NCBI RefSeq assembly: GCF_023273855.1
Contig: NZ_CP096884.1
Location: 2,356,001-2,420,000, forward strand
Direction: 5' to 3'
From: Seonamhaeicola sp. ML3
Lineage (GTDB): Bacteria; Bacteroidota; Bacteroidia; Flavobacteriales; Flavobacteriaceae
Length of the DNA stretch: 64,000 bases
Of the stretch, positions 29,788-38,941 are shown piece after piece. Position 1 is the first letter of the stretch. Each line of letters opens with the position of its first letter. The notes beneath the pieces were generated by a model. The model was given only the letters and a program-made list of their open reading frames with translations. It was not told the origin of the DNA and ran no database searches. The translations under genes and the position numbers were made by a program.

Positions 29788-31284
29788 ATGAGAAAATTAC
29801 TCACATTAATTGCTGTTTGTGGATTACTAATTTGTTCTTGTAAAAGTAAATCTGCATCAGAGCGAGCTACTTCGCAAGAACCTTCAAACCCCAATGTATT
29901 GTTTATCGCTGTAGATGATTTGAACAATATGATAGGGCCAATCGATAACTTTTCAAACGTAAAAACACCAAATTTTGATAGGTTAGCAAATATGGGTGTA
30001 ACATTCACCAATGCGCATGTTCAAGCACCACTTTGCGGGCCTTCAAGAGCCTCAATTATGACGGGGCTGCGACCATCAAATACGGGTATTTACGGAATGG
30101 CTCATGACAATGACGTAAGACGAGATGGAAATTCAGCAACAAAAGATATTACCTTTTTACCAGAATATTTTGGTAACAATGGCTACCATACTATGGGTAT
30201 AGGCAAGTTGTTTCATAATCATGCTCCCGATAGTGTGTTTCATGAGTCTGGTGGACGTGTTAGAGGTTTTGGGCCATTGCCTAAAAAACGATTTGTTTGG
30301 GATGGCTACGGAAAAGGTATCAAAGGTGTTCATGGTAGAACGAGTACCGATTGGGGTGCATTTCCTGAAACCGATAGTTTGATGCCCGACCATGCTTCTG
30401 CAAATTGGGCCATTGAACGTTTACAAAGAGATTATGACCAACCTTTCTTTTTAGGGGTTGGATTTTTACGCGTGCACGTACCGTTATATGTCCCTCAAAA
30501 GTGGTTTGATTTATATCCTTTGGAAGATATTGAAACACCGCCTTATAAAGCAGATGATTTGACTGATATTCCCAATGTTGGTTTACAAATTAACGATTTA
30601 CCGATGATGCCAACCACAAATTGGGCGATTGAAAGTGGTGAGTGGAAAAAAATTGTACAAGCTTATTTAGCGTGTATTAGTTTTGTAGATAACCAATTAG
30701 GGCGTGTATTAGATGCTTTAGAAAATAGCAAATATGCCGATAATACGGTTATTGTTTTGTGGTCAGACCACGGGTATCGTCTGGGTGAGAAAGAAACTTT
30801 TGCTAAACACGGATTATGGGAAACAGCAACTAAAGCACCATTGATGTTCGCTGGTCCAAGTTTGCCAAAAGGTAAAAAGATTGACGCACCAGTGGAGTTT
30901 TTATCCATTTACCCGACGCTATTAGAACTCAGTGATTTACCGGCCTATTCAAGAAATGAAGGTAAAAGTTTAGTATCCATGATGACCAATGACGAAGGTG
31001 TTGAAGACGCTCATGCATTAACAACTTATGGTATGAATAACCATGCGGTAAGAACCAATGAGTTTAGATACATTCAATATGAAGATGGTACACAAGAATT
31101 GTACGACCATAGTAATGACCCTAACGAGTGGACGAATGTTGCAGGTAATGAGGAGTACAATGAAAAAATTGAGGAATTAAAACAATTATTGCCTACTATA
31201 AATGTAAAATGGGATGAAAAATCGAAATACACGTTTCAACCTTATTTTGTAGAACAGAAAGCGCGTACTAGCGGCGAAAATTAA
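29788..31284 (+). CDS. S1-family sulfatase, iduronate-2-sulfatase-like, lipoprotein
   Basis: This 498-residue lipoprotein has a lipobox L-I-C-S-C at Cys18. The metal motif is A-V-D-D-L-N, the maturation motif C-G-P-S-R has formylglycine Cys83, and the C-terminal motif is S-D-H-G-Y-R-L-G-E followed by K-H-G-L-W-E. Together they place it in the iduronate-2-sulfatase/choline-sulfatase-like branch, though it differs clearly from the paralogs at 33714 and 36627. It is the last gene of the operon that starts at 10118 and is followed by a terminator at 31351. Likely substrate is a sulfated rhamnose or uronate oligosaccharide in the periplasm. Confidence 0.88.
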   Translation: MRKLLTLIAVCGLLICSCKSKSASERATSQEPSNPNVLFIAVDDLNNMIGPIDNFSNVKTPNFDRLANMGVTFTNAHVQAPLCGPSRASIMTGLRPSNTGIYGMAHDNDVRRDGNSATKDITFLPEYFGNNGYHTMGIGKLFHNHAPDSVFHESGGRVRGFGPLPKKRFVWDGYGKGIKGVHGRTSTDWGAFPETDSLMPDHASANWAIERLQRDYDQPFFLGVGFLRVHVPLYVPQKWFDLYPLEDIETPPYKADDLTDIPNVGLQINDLPMMPTTNWAIESGEWKKIVQAYLACISFVDNQLGRVLDALENSKYADNTVIVLWSDHGYRLGEKETFAKHGLWETATKAPLMFAGPSLPKGKKIDAPVEFLSIYPTLLELSDLPAYSRNEGKSLVSMMTNDEGVEDAHALTTYGMNNHAVRTNEFRYIQYEDGTQELYDHSNDPNEWTNVAGNEEYNEKIEELKQLLPTINVKWDEKSKYTFQPYFVEQKARTSGEN

Positions 31285-31350
31285 AACTAGTTGAGGTTTA
31301 GGGTTAATTAGTTTTCGGGTGATATCTATCTTAATCAGAAAGTCTTATAA

Positions 31351-31380
31351 AATCCAGAAGTTTATCTCTGGTTTTTTTTT
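31351..31380 (+). terminator. Rho-independent terminator closing the GH2/GH106/lyase operon
   Basis: CCAGA (31354-31358) pairs with TCTGG (31367-31371) around an 8-base loop, followed by an uninterrupted run of T. It lies about 70 bp past the sulfatase stop and just before the next promoter. Confidence 0.75.
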
Positions 31381-31393
31381 ATAATTTTTTTTA

Positions 31394-31438
31394 CGGCATA
31401 CTACAGGATAGGTAAAGCGTAAAAGTTAAGTAATTTTA
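31394..31438 (+). promoter_or_regulatory. PUL promoter with shared operator (GH-A/sulfatase operon)
   Basis: ACGGCATACTACAGGATAG (31393-31411) closely matches ACGGTACAGTACAGGATAG before rhaEW. The core TACAGGATAG begins at 31402. A -7-like TAATTTTA begins at 31431, again an offset of 29 bp. The start codon at 31503 lies 101 bp from the core, nearly the same distance as at 38942 and 56878. Confidence 0.7.
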
Positions 31439-31502
31439 TTTCTTAATTCATTCTTAGAAAAATGAATATTACTTCTAAAATAATCAGAACAATAAAAATG
31501 TT

Positions 31503-33704
31503 ATGAAAATAAAAGTACTACTGTTGTTTTTAATTGTGATTATACAAAGTAATGCACAAAATTATCCTTTCAATTTACCAGATAATATCGAAGTAACCAT
31601 AAATTTGAATACAGAGTCTCAAGAAAGCTTCAATAACTTATTACTAGGAACCAATATTCATCATTTTAGCACGAATCAAGAAAAAGATTTTGTGAGGTTG
31701 TTTAACCCACTTTCAGTGCGTTTTCCTCATGGGTTGTGGGCTAATTGGTACGATTGGAGAAGGGATGTATCCAGACTTTTTGGTGAAGAGCAGTTTGAGT
31801 ACAAACAGGGCGTTAATGGCACACCTAGAATGAAAGAGGTAGATTTTTTGGCAAATTTATATGTTTTTGATAACAATAATATTAAAGTAGGAATTGATGG
31901 TTTAACCACATTAAATACGGAACGTAAATCCAATACAGGAAAGGGATTCAGTATGATGTGGACCTTTAATATGAGTGCAGATGGTACTAATTTTAATAAT
32001 GGTTGCCCAGAAAGTGTTGCACGTTATCAAGATTTAATTAATAGAGGGTTTGAAGTTAAAAATATTGAAATGGGTAATGAGAATTTTTATCCAGGACAGC
32101 GTAGTTCAATAATACCTAATGCAGAAGATTATATTGCTAGAGCAAAATCTATGTCTGCTGCTCTAAAGGCGCTAGATCCAAACATTAGAGTATCTATACC
32201 TTTATTAAGGCGTGATAGTTGGGCTAACCCAAATTGGAATAGTGACTTAACCGTAGATCAATCTTATTTTGATGCTGTTACTATTCATACTTATGTAGGT
32301 TCAGATCCAGATGATGCTAGTAACAGCGATGAAGCATTTAGCACAGCCTTAACAGCAAGAAAGCATTTATTAGCTTCAATTACAGATTATCCACGTAAAG
32401 TTACTAACAAACCTATTTGGTTAACCGAATGGGGTGTAAAATCTGGAGGGCCTAATGCGGTATCTGCACTGGGAGCTGTAGATTGTTTTTTAATGATGAG
32501 CGAAAATCAGGATATTTTTGAGCGTGCCAATTGGTTTAGTACCAATGGTAAATTGAATTCAATGCTGGTTTGGGAAGAATATATAGATGGGCAAGGTAGA
32601 ACTAAAGAAAGAATAAAATATCCTTTAGAAAAAACTTTATTTGGGTCGGCTTACGAAATTACCCGAAGTATTCTTGAAAATAGCACATTAATAGGTAGTG
32701 ACATGCAGTCTCCAAATCTTATTGAAGACGTAAAAGCTGTAAGCGCCAGGGTAGTTTGGAAAGATGGTAAAGCTACTGTTTTGGCTTTAAATTTAACCGA
32801 TAAGGATGTGGTCTTTAATGTGTCGGTTGACGGTGGAAGTTTTACAGATACTTACATACATAAAGCTATGACGTTTTCAGCTGTAGATGAAGAACGTGCC
32901 GTACCTTATAACGATAGTCCGTTATCTCTAATCAAAGAGGGGGCAGGCCAAATTATTCTTCCTAAATTATCAATTAATACTATTGCATTAAGTGGTGTTA
33001 ACGTTAAAGAAGTATTACCTTCAAATAATTTCAATATTGAGACCATTAGTGAGACATGTACAGGTAAAAATAATGGTAAGATTATTATTAACACCTTAAA
33101 AACTAAAGATTATAATGTACAAATTGCAGGAGTAGATTATAGTTTTACAAAAGATGTAACCATTGAAAATTTGAGTCCCGGAAATTACGATTTCTGTATC
33201 ACAGTTGATGGCGAAGATTTTAAACAGTGTTTTAGTTTAGAAATTAAATCAGGAAATTCTATTTCTGGTAAAATAGCCCAAAATAAAGACAAGGCAACCA
33301 TTGCTATTGAAAGTGGTGAAGGACCTTATACTATCATTAAAAATGGCGAATTGCTAATGACAACAAACCAAAAACACATAGAAATAGATGTAGTTCATGG
33401 TGATAAAATTGATGTTAAGGCCAAAGCGGACTGTCAAGGTAAATTGTCTAAAAAAATAAATATGCTAGAAAATATCTTAGCGTATCCAAATCCATCAAAG
33501 GGTATGTTTGATATTTATATTCCAAATGACTTTAAAGAGGTAGGTTTAAGAATGTTTAACGTTTATGGTCAGTTAATATCAAACCAGGTTTATACTGTAA
33601 ATGGAGGTAAGGTGCATATTGATATTTCAAATAAACCTGCAGGAATTTATTTCGTAAAAGTAGGTTTAGAAAATGAGACTACGATTAAAATTATTAAACA
33701 ATAA
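31503..33704 (+). CDS. Clan GH-A glycoside hydrolase (GH39/GH51-like) with T9SS sorting domain
   Basis: This 733-residue protein has a Sec signal ending Q-S-N-A-Q. A TIM barrel (about 40-390) is indicated by I-E-M-G-N-E-N with acid/base Glu193 and W-L-T-E-W-G with nucleophile Glu309, the arrangement of clan GH-A exo-hydrolases such as GH39 and GH51. A small beta domain follows (about 400-500). Residues about 508-660 repeat the two-part module of the lyase at 20047 (E-T-C-T-G-K-N-N-G-K-I and an I-x-K-N-G-x-L strand). The C terminus is a T9SS type A domain (Y-P-N-P-S-K-G). It should act outside the cell or on its surface. Beta-xylosidase or arabinofuranosidase-type activity is plausible but unproven. 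First gene of its operon. Confidence 0.75.
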   Translation: MKIKVLLLFLIVIIQSNAQNYPFNLPDNIEVTINLNTESQESFNNLLLGTNIHHFSTNQEKDFVRLFNPLSVRFPHGLWANWYDWRRDVSRLFGEEQFEYKQGVNGTPRMKEVDFLANLYVFDNNNIKVGIDGLTTLNTERKSNTGKGFSMMWTFNMSADGTNFNNGCPESVARYQDLINRGFEVKNIEMGNENFYPGQRSSIIPNAEDYIARAKSMSAALKALDPNIRVSIPLLRRDSWANPNWNSDLTVDQSYFDAVTIHTYVGSDPDDASNSDEAFSTALTARKHLLASITDYPRKVTNKPIWLTEWGVKSGGPNAVSALGAVDCFLMMSENQDIFERANWFSTNGKLNSMLVWEEYIDGQGRTKERIKYPLEKTLFGSAYEITRSILENSTLIGSDMQSPNLIEDVKAVSARVVWKDGKATVLALNLTDKDVVFNVSVDGGSFTDTYIHKAMTFSAVDEERAVPYNDSPLSLIKEGAGQIILPKLSINTIALSGVNVKEVLPSNNFNIETISETCTGKNNGKIIINTLKTKDYNVQIAGVDYSFTKDVTIENLSPGNYDFCITVDGEDFKQCFSLEIKSGNSISGKIAQNKDKATIAIESGEGPYTIIKNGELLMTTNQKHIEIDVVHGDKIDVKAKADCQGKLSKKINMLENILAYPNPSKGMFDIYIPNDFKEVGLRMFNVYGQLISNQVYTVNGGKVHIDISNKPAGIYFVKVGLENETTIKIIKQ

Positions 33705-33713
33705 AAAATTGAA

Positions 33714-35123
33714 ATGAATAAAATAGTTATCTACGGTATTAGTTTATTAGCGCTTTTGTTGGCTTGTAAAAGTGGAAAAGAGGAAACTACAAAAGAACAA
33801 AAACCTAAGAACATCTTATTCATCGCAGTTGACGATTTGCGCCCTGAACTGAATTTTTATGGCTCAAATCATATTAAGTCTCCAAATTTAGATAAGCTTG
33901 CTGGAGAAAGTTTGGTGTTTAATCGTGCTTATTGTAACGTGCCTGTTTGTGGTGCTTCTAGAGCAAGTTTAATGACTGGGGCTAGACCAACGAGAAAGCG
34001 CTTTATTAATGCTTATACAAAAAAAGACAGTGATTTTCCGGAAGCAATATCATTACCAATGTTGTTAAAACAGAATGGGTACACCACAATTTCTAATGGG
34101 AAAATATATCATCATAAAACAGATGATAAAAACGCATGGGATGAAATGTGGCAACCAGATGGTTTGTGGAGCTATGCGTTACCCGAAAGTCAAGAGATAA
34201 GAAAGAATACCCGTAGAGGCTTGCCAATGGAAATGGCAGAGGTGCACGACTCCGTATATAGAGATGGAAAATTAGCATTAAAAGTCATAAAGGATTTACA
34301 AAAATTAAAGCAAGAAAAACAACCCTTTTTCTTGACCATGGGTTTAATGAAACCCCATTTGCCTTTTACAGCACCAAAAAAGTATTGGGATTTATACGAT
34401 AGAGAACGTATAGAATTACCTGAAAGTTATATACAACCAGAAAGTACACCTAGGCAAGCCTTTCATAAATATGGTGAATTAAGAAATTATGAAAATATTC
34501 CTAAAGATGGTCATTTACCAGATGATTTAGCTAAAGAACTTATTCACGGCTACTACGCATGTGTAAGTTATATAGACGCTCAAATAGGGTTGGTTCTAGA
34601 TGAACTAAAACGCTTAGAGTTGGATGAAGATACCATCGTTATTTTATGGGGCGACCATGGTTGGAATTTAGGTGACCACAAGTTGTGGTGTAAGCATGTT
34701 ACATTTGAAACTGCCCTAAGAACACCATTGATAATAAAAGTACCCGGTAAAACCAGTGGTCAAAAAACAAATGCCATAACTGAATATATAGATATTTATC
34801 CAGCTTTAGCTGAACTTATTGGATTAGATATCCCTGAAACTGTTGATGGTAAAAGCTTTGTGCCATTAATTGAAGGACAATCTCAAGAAAAGGACTGGGC
34901 AGTATCAAAATTTAAAGATGCTGTTACTTTAATAAAAGGTGATTTATTCTACACAGAATGGATTAAAGATGATGGAATAGCCTATGCTAAAATGTTGTTC
35001 GACCATAAAACGGACCCATTAGAATTGGATAATTTGGCTGAAAAACCCGATTATCAAGAAAAAGTGGCAATTTTGGCAAAGGAGCTAAGAGCAAAATGGG
35101 GTAAGGACTTCTTGAGCAAATAA
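33714..35123 (+). CDS. S1-family sulfatase with C-G-A-S-R motif, lipoprotein (paralog A)
   Basis: This 469-residue lipoprotein (L-L-A-C, Cys18) is followed by a charged linker. The metal motif is A-V-D-D-L-R-P-E-L. The maturation motif is C-G-A-S-R with Cys79; Ala instead of Pro is allowed in the general C-x-P/A-S-R pattern. [11 protein letters not shown] and W-C-K-H-V-T-F-E mark the iduronate-2-sulfatase-like branch. By eye it is identical at most positions to the protein at 36627, including a shared C terminus K-W-G-K-D-F-L-S-K, so the two are recent duplicates on either side of a third sulfatase. Small differences are concentrated near residues 140-180, likely in the substrate-recognition loops. 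Confidence 0.9.
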   Translation: MNKIVIYGISLLALLLACKSGKEETTKEQKPKNILFIAVDDLRPELNFYGSNHIKSPNLDKLAGESLVFNRAYCNVPVCGASRASLMTGARPTRKRFINAYTKKDSDFPEAISLPMLLKQNGYTTISNGKIYHHKTDDKNAWDEMWQPDGLWSYALPESQEIRKNTRRGLPMEMAEVHDSVYRDGKLALKVIKDLQKLKQEKQPFFLTMGLMKPHLPFTAPKKYWDLYDRERIELPESYIQPESTPRQAFHKYGELRNYENIPKDGHLPDDLAKELIHGYYACVSYIDAQIGLVLDELKRLELDEDTIVILWGDHGWNLGDHKLWCKHVTFETALRTPLIIKVPGKTSGQKTNAITEYIDIYPALAELIGLDIPETVDGKSFVPLIEGQSQEKDWAVSKFKDAVTLIKGDLFYTEWIKDDGIAYAKMLFDHKTDPLELDNLAEKPDYQEKVAILAKELRAKWGKDFLSK

Positions 35124-35141
35124 CCATACTAAATGGTAAAT

Positions 35142-36614
35142 ATGAGAAAACTTCAAGTAGTAATACTATTGGTTTTAAGCATTGCTTTCGGTTGTGCCCA
35201 TAAAGCAGAAAAAAAGGAAGGTAATATCGATTCTAGAAACTCTACCGCTTCCAAACCAAATATTATTTTCTTCCTTGCAGACGACCAAGATGTACAGGAT
35301 TATGGTTGTTATGGTAATGAAAAAGTAAACACCACGGCCGTAGATAGATTAGCAAAAGAAGGCATGCTGTTTACCAACGCATTTACAGCACAAGCTATTT
35401 GTGCACCTAGTAGGTCACAATTATTTACTGGTAAATACCCGTTAAAAAATGGCTGTTTTGCGAACCATACAGCAACAAAACCGGATATTAAAAGCGTAAC
35501 CACGCACATGAAAAATTTAGGTTATGAAGTTATTTTAGCAGGTAAAAGTCATGTAAAACCAGGAAATGTTTATCAGTGGGATAAAGAATGGCATCCGGTA
35601 TATAGAAAGGATGTTCCAAGACCTTATATTCCTTTAGACAGTATTGAAAACTATTTAAAAACAACCAAAGGACCTTTCTGTATGTTTATCACATCGGCTT
35701 ATCCACATGCTACATATTTTGATGTAGAAAATCCGAAAGCCAGTGATATTAAGTTTTATCCATTTAATGCCAATAAAAAAGAGGACACCGATTACATAAA
35801 GAAAAAAGCAGGGTACTACAGAAGTATAGAAGAAGATAACACCCAATTAGAAAAAGTATTGAGCTTTGTAGATAGTTATCTAGATGATAATACGCTGTTT
35901 ATTTATAGTGCAGACCATGGTGTGTCTGGTAAGTTTAGCGTAAAAGATTTAGGCTTAAAAGTACCATTTGTGGCACGTTGGCCTAAAATGATAAAAGCAG
36001 GAACAACATCCAATCAATTAATTCATTATACCGATGTGTTGCCAACTTTTATGGAACTAGCAGGAGGGAAGGCACCCGATGATATGGATGGAAGCAGTTT
36101 TTTACCATTGCTTCAAGGTGAAGATGTAAAGATAAACGACTATGTTTATGGTGTAAGAACCAATCAGAATATATTATTTTCTGAAGTATTTCCGTCGCGT
36201 ATGATACGCAACCAGCGTTATAAATACATTAGGAATTTCAATTCGGTAGAGGTTGTGGATAAAAACTTAACAGGAAAACCAAATGTAGATTTCTTTATCA
36301 AGCGCGGTGCAGAAGCTCATAAAAGGGAACGTTTTGAAGAATTATACGATTTAGAAAACGACCCTTTTGAAAGGGAAAATCTTATTAACAATCCAGAATT
36401 ACAAGACATTAAAGAGCAATTAAGAAACGATTTGTTTGCTTGGATGAAATCTCAAGGCGACTTTCTGGACAATACTGTCGGTAATATGCCACTACTGCTT
36501 CCAAAAAGTGGAAGAGGAAATCGTTTGGATAAGGATACTAAAAAGCGTCAAATTCCTGACGAGATAAAAAACACACTAACAATTGAAGACCACACCATCA
36601 TAGAACACTGGTAA
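35142..36614 (+). CDS. S1-family sulfatase, heparan N-sulfatase-like branch, lipoprotein
   Basis: This 490-residue protein starts at the ATG at 35142. An in-frame ATG at 35133 would add only three residues ahead of the signal sequence. The lipobox I-A-F-G-C gives Cys18. L-A-D-D-Q-D near the N terminus, C-A-P-S-R with Cys87, G-K-S-H-V-K-P and S-A-D-H-G-V-S-G-K resemble the N-sulfoglucosamine sulfohydrolase-like group (SulfAtlas S1_8-like), unlike its two neighbours. Members of that branch found in algal PULs act on O-sulfates rather than N-sulfates; I infer the same here. Genes on both sides are 9-19 bp away, in one operon. Confidence 0.87.
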   Translation: MRKLQVVILLVLSIAFGCAHKAEKKEGNIDSRNSTASKPNIIFFLADDQDVQDYGCYGNEKVNTTAVDRLAKEGMLFTNAFTAQAICAPSRSQLFTGKYPLKNGCFANHTATKPDIKSVTTHMKNLGYEVILAGKSHVKPGNVYQWDKEWHPVYRKDVPRPYIPLDSIENYLKTTKGPFCMFITSAYPHATYFDVENPKASDIKFYPFNANKKEDTDYIKKKAGYYRSIEEDNTQLEKVLSFVDSYLDDNTLFIYSADHGVSGKFSVKDLGLKVPFVARWPKMIKAGTTSNQLIHYTDVLPTFMELAGGKAPDDMDGSSFLPLLQGEDVKINDYVYGVRTNQNILFSEVFPSRMIRNQRYKYIRNFNSVEVVDKNLTGKPNVDFFIKRGAEAHKRERFEELYDLENDPFERENLINNPELQDIKEQLRNDLFAWMKSQGDFLDNTVGNMPLLLPKSGRGNRLDKDTKKRQIPDEIKNTLTIEDHTIIEHW

Positions 36615-36626
36615 AATTATTATATC

Positions 36627-38045
36627 ATGAAAAGTGCTTTCACAATACTTATAGCCTGTCTGCTAATTTTTACATCCTGTAAAGAGGAGAAGAAGAACAC
36701 CGAAGTAGCCCAGGAAACCAAACCTAAAAACATCTTATTTATTGCTGTGGACGATTTACGTCCAGAGTTGAACTTCTACGGCGCCAATCATATCCAATCG
36801 CCCAATTTAGATAAATTGGCCAGCGAAAGTTTGGTGTTTAATAGAGCTTATTGTAACGTGCCAGTTTGTGGAGCTTCAAGAGCAAGTTTGCTTACGGGTG
36901 CAAGACCAACACGTCATCGTTTTATTGATGCTAAAACAGAAAAAGACCATGACTATCCGGAGGCAGTATCATTACCCATGCTTTTAAAACAGAATGGATA
37001 TAAAACAATATCAACTGGTAAAATATACCATGGCGGTAAAGACGATAATACTGCTTGGGATTCGAGATGGTTCCCTAAAGGAAATGTTAGAGATTATCAA
37101 ATACCTGAAAGTAGGGAGCAAGCTATAGTAACAGGTTATGGACCTCCTTTTGAAAATATAGCTGTTGAAGACAGTGCTTATTTTGACGGTAAAATTGCTA
37201 AAAAAGGGATAGAAGATTTACAAAAACTAAAAGAAGGGAACCAACCATTTTTTCTGGCACTTGGTTTTATGAAACCACATTTACCATTCAATGCGCCAAA
37301 AAAGTATTGGGATTTGTATGATAGAAGTACGATTGAGCTTCCTGAAAGCTACATACAACCAAAAACGACACCTAAACAGGCCTTTCATAAATTTGGGGAA
37401 TTACGTAAATATAGTAATATCCCTAAAAAAGGAGACGTTTCAGAAGACATGGCAAAAGAGATGATTCACGGCTATTATGCCTGTGTTAGCTATGTAGATG
37501 CACAGATTGGTTTGGTTTTAGACGAATTGAAGCGTTTAGAGTTAGAAGACGATACCATCGTAATTTTATGGGGAGACCATGGTTGGAATTTAGGCGACCA
37601 CAAATTATGGTGCAAACATGTTACGTTTGAAACCGCTTTAAGAACACCACTTATCATTAAAGTGCCAGGTAAAACCAGCGGGCAACAAACGGATGCGATA
37701 ACAGAATACATAGATATTTATCCAAGTTTAGCGGATTTAGTTGGTTTGGATAGTCCTGAAACCGTTGAGGGACAAAGTTTTGTACCAATAATCGATGGGG
37801 AAACGCCACAAAAAGATTGGGGTGTGTCTAAATTTAAAGATATGGTTACCTTAATTAAAGGTGATTTGTTTTACACCGAATGGGTTAAAGATGATGGTAT
37901 TGCCTACGCTCGTATGTTATTCGACCATAAAACAGACCCTTTAGAATTAGATAATTTAGCTGAAAAACCAGAATTTCAGGACACTGTAAATCAACTTGCG
38001 GTTGAGCTAAGAGAAAAATGGGGTAAAGATTTCTTAAGTAAATAG
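36627..38045 (+). CDS. S1-family sulfatase with C-G-A-S-R motif, lipoprotein (paralog B)
   Basis: This 472-residue lipoprotein (Cys18 in T-S-C, followed by acidic Lys/Glu residues) is the near-duplicate of the sulfatase at 33714. It has the same A-V-D-D-L-R-P-E-L metal motif, C-G-A-S-R with Cys81, the same [11 protein letters not shown] stretch and the same C terminus. It differs around the loop W-F-P-K-G-N-V-R-D, where paralog A has W-Q-P-D-G-L-W-S. That is the region most likely to set oligosaccharide specificity. Both copies keep all visible active-site residues, so both are probably functional. The following gene begins within 6 bases of its stop. Confidence 0.9.
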   Translation: MKSAFTILIACLLIFTSCKEEKKNTEVAQETKPKNILFIAVDDLRPELNFYGANHIQSPNLDKLASESLVFNRAYCNVPVCGASRASLLTGARPTRHRFIDAKTEKDHDYPEAVSLPMLLKQNGYKTISTGKIYHGGKDDNTAWDSRWFPKGNVRDYQIPESREQAIVTGYGPPFENIAVEDSAYFDGKIAKKGIEDLQKLKEGNQPFFLALGFMKPHLPFNAPKKYWDLYDRSTIELPESYIQPKTTPKQAFHKFGELRKYSNIPKKGDVSEDMAKEMIHGYYACVSYVDAQIGLVLDELKRLELEDDTIVILWGDHGWNLGDHKLWCKHVTFETALRTPLIIKVPGKTSGQQTDAITEYIDIYPSLADLVGLDSPETVEGQSFVPIIDGETPQKDWGVSKFKDMVTLIKGDLFYTEWVKDDGIAYARMLFDHKTDPLELDNLAEKPEFQDTVNQLAVELREKWGKDFLSK

Positions 38046-38050
38046 TGGTT

Positions 38051-38833
38051 ATGAAGTGGAATGTATTCTTATTAGTGTTTTTAGTCCTTGTAGTTTCCTG
38101 CAAAACAAACAAGCCTCTTAAAGAAAAGAACAGCGATACCCAAGATGATTGGAAATTAGCTTTTCAGGATGATTGTACCAAAGATTGGACAAAACAATGG
38201 ACTTTAGATGGATTAATTGCAACGGTTGAAAACACTAAGGAAGGCATGCATTTTAAAGCAGGTCCTGAAGCTTATAATGATGCACATCATGCGGTTTTAT
38301 GGACAAAAAATTCATATACTGGAGATGTAAAAATTGAATTTGACTACATCAAAACAGATGATGAAAATCGATTTGTGAATATACTTTATATTCAGGCCAC
38401 TGGAGACGAAGAAGGAGTTCATGAAAAAGACATTTCAAAGTGGAAAAAGAAACGTGAAGTTCCTGCCATGAGACAGTATTTTGAAAATATGAACGTTTTT
38501 CATATTAGTTATGCAGCGTTTGGAAATAAAGGTGATGGATTTTATTATGTTAGATCGAGAAGATATCCTAAAGCCAAAGGACAACCATTTAATGCCATTG
38601 TGGTGGAACCTTCTTACGATGAACAAGGCTTTTTTGAGAAGGGTAAAAAGTATCATATTACTGCAATAAAATCGAAAGATACATTGTCTTTTAAAATGGA
38701 AAATGAAGGAAATGAAGAAACCTTTAAATGGGATATTTCTAAAGTAAAACCAATACAAGAAGGTAGAATTGGTATTCGTCACATGTATCGACGTTCGGCA
38801 ATTTATAAAAACTTCAAAGTTTATAAGAAGTAG
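38051..38833 (+). CDS. DUF1961-family lipoprotein, jelly-roll fold
   Basis: This 260-residue protein has an SPII signal ending L-V-V-S-C. The ATG at 38051 is preferred over a GTG at 38045 that overlaps the previous stop. The body is beta-rich with F-E-D/F-D-Y-I-K-T, F-V-N-I-L-Y-I-Q-A and R-I-G-I-R-H-M motifs, which I recognise as DUF1961, a concanavalin-like jelly-roll family found beside alginate, ulvan and pectin genes. A binding or enzymatic role on uronate oligomers is possible; no catalytic residues can be named. Last gene of the operon starting at 31503. Confidence 0.7.
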   Translation: MKWNVFLLVFLVLVVSCKTNKPLKEKNSDTQDDWKLAFQDDCTKDWTKQWTLDGLIATVENTKEGMHFKAGPEAYNDAHHAVLWTKNSYTGDVKIEFDYIKTDDENRFVNILYIQATGDEEGVHEKDISKWKKKREVPAMRQYFENMNVFHISYAAFGNKGDGFYYVRSRRYPKAKGQPFNAIVVEPSYDEQGFFEKGKKYHITAIKSKDTLSFKMENEGNEETFKWDISKVKPIQEGRIGIRHMYRRSAIYKNFKVYKK

Positions 38834-38842
38834 TCAAGATAG

Positions 38843-38879
38843 TTCAGGACGGTTTTTGTAGTTGTAATAACTATTTTGT
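38843..38879 (+). promoter_or_regulatory. PUL promoter with shared operator (GH106/lyase operon)
   Basis: AGATAGTTCAGGACGG (38837-38852) is a weaker match to the shared element. The core TTCAGGACGG starts at 38843 and a -7-like TATTTTG starts at 38872, again 29 bp away. The start codon lies 99 bp from the core, as at 31503 and 56878. The match is weak alone; the repeated spacing makes it credible. Confidence 0.5.
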
Positions 38880-38941
38880 TATTCTTAATGTGAATTCAAA
38901 TTGTTACTTGAAACTAAGTAATTACACTTTAACCATTCCTC

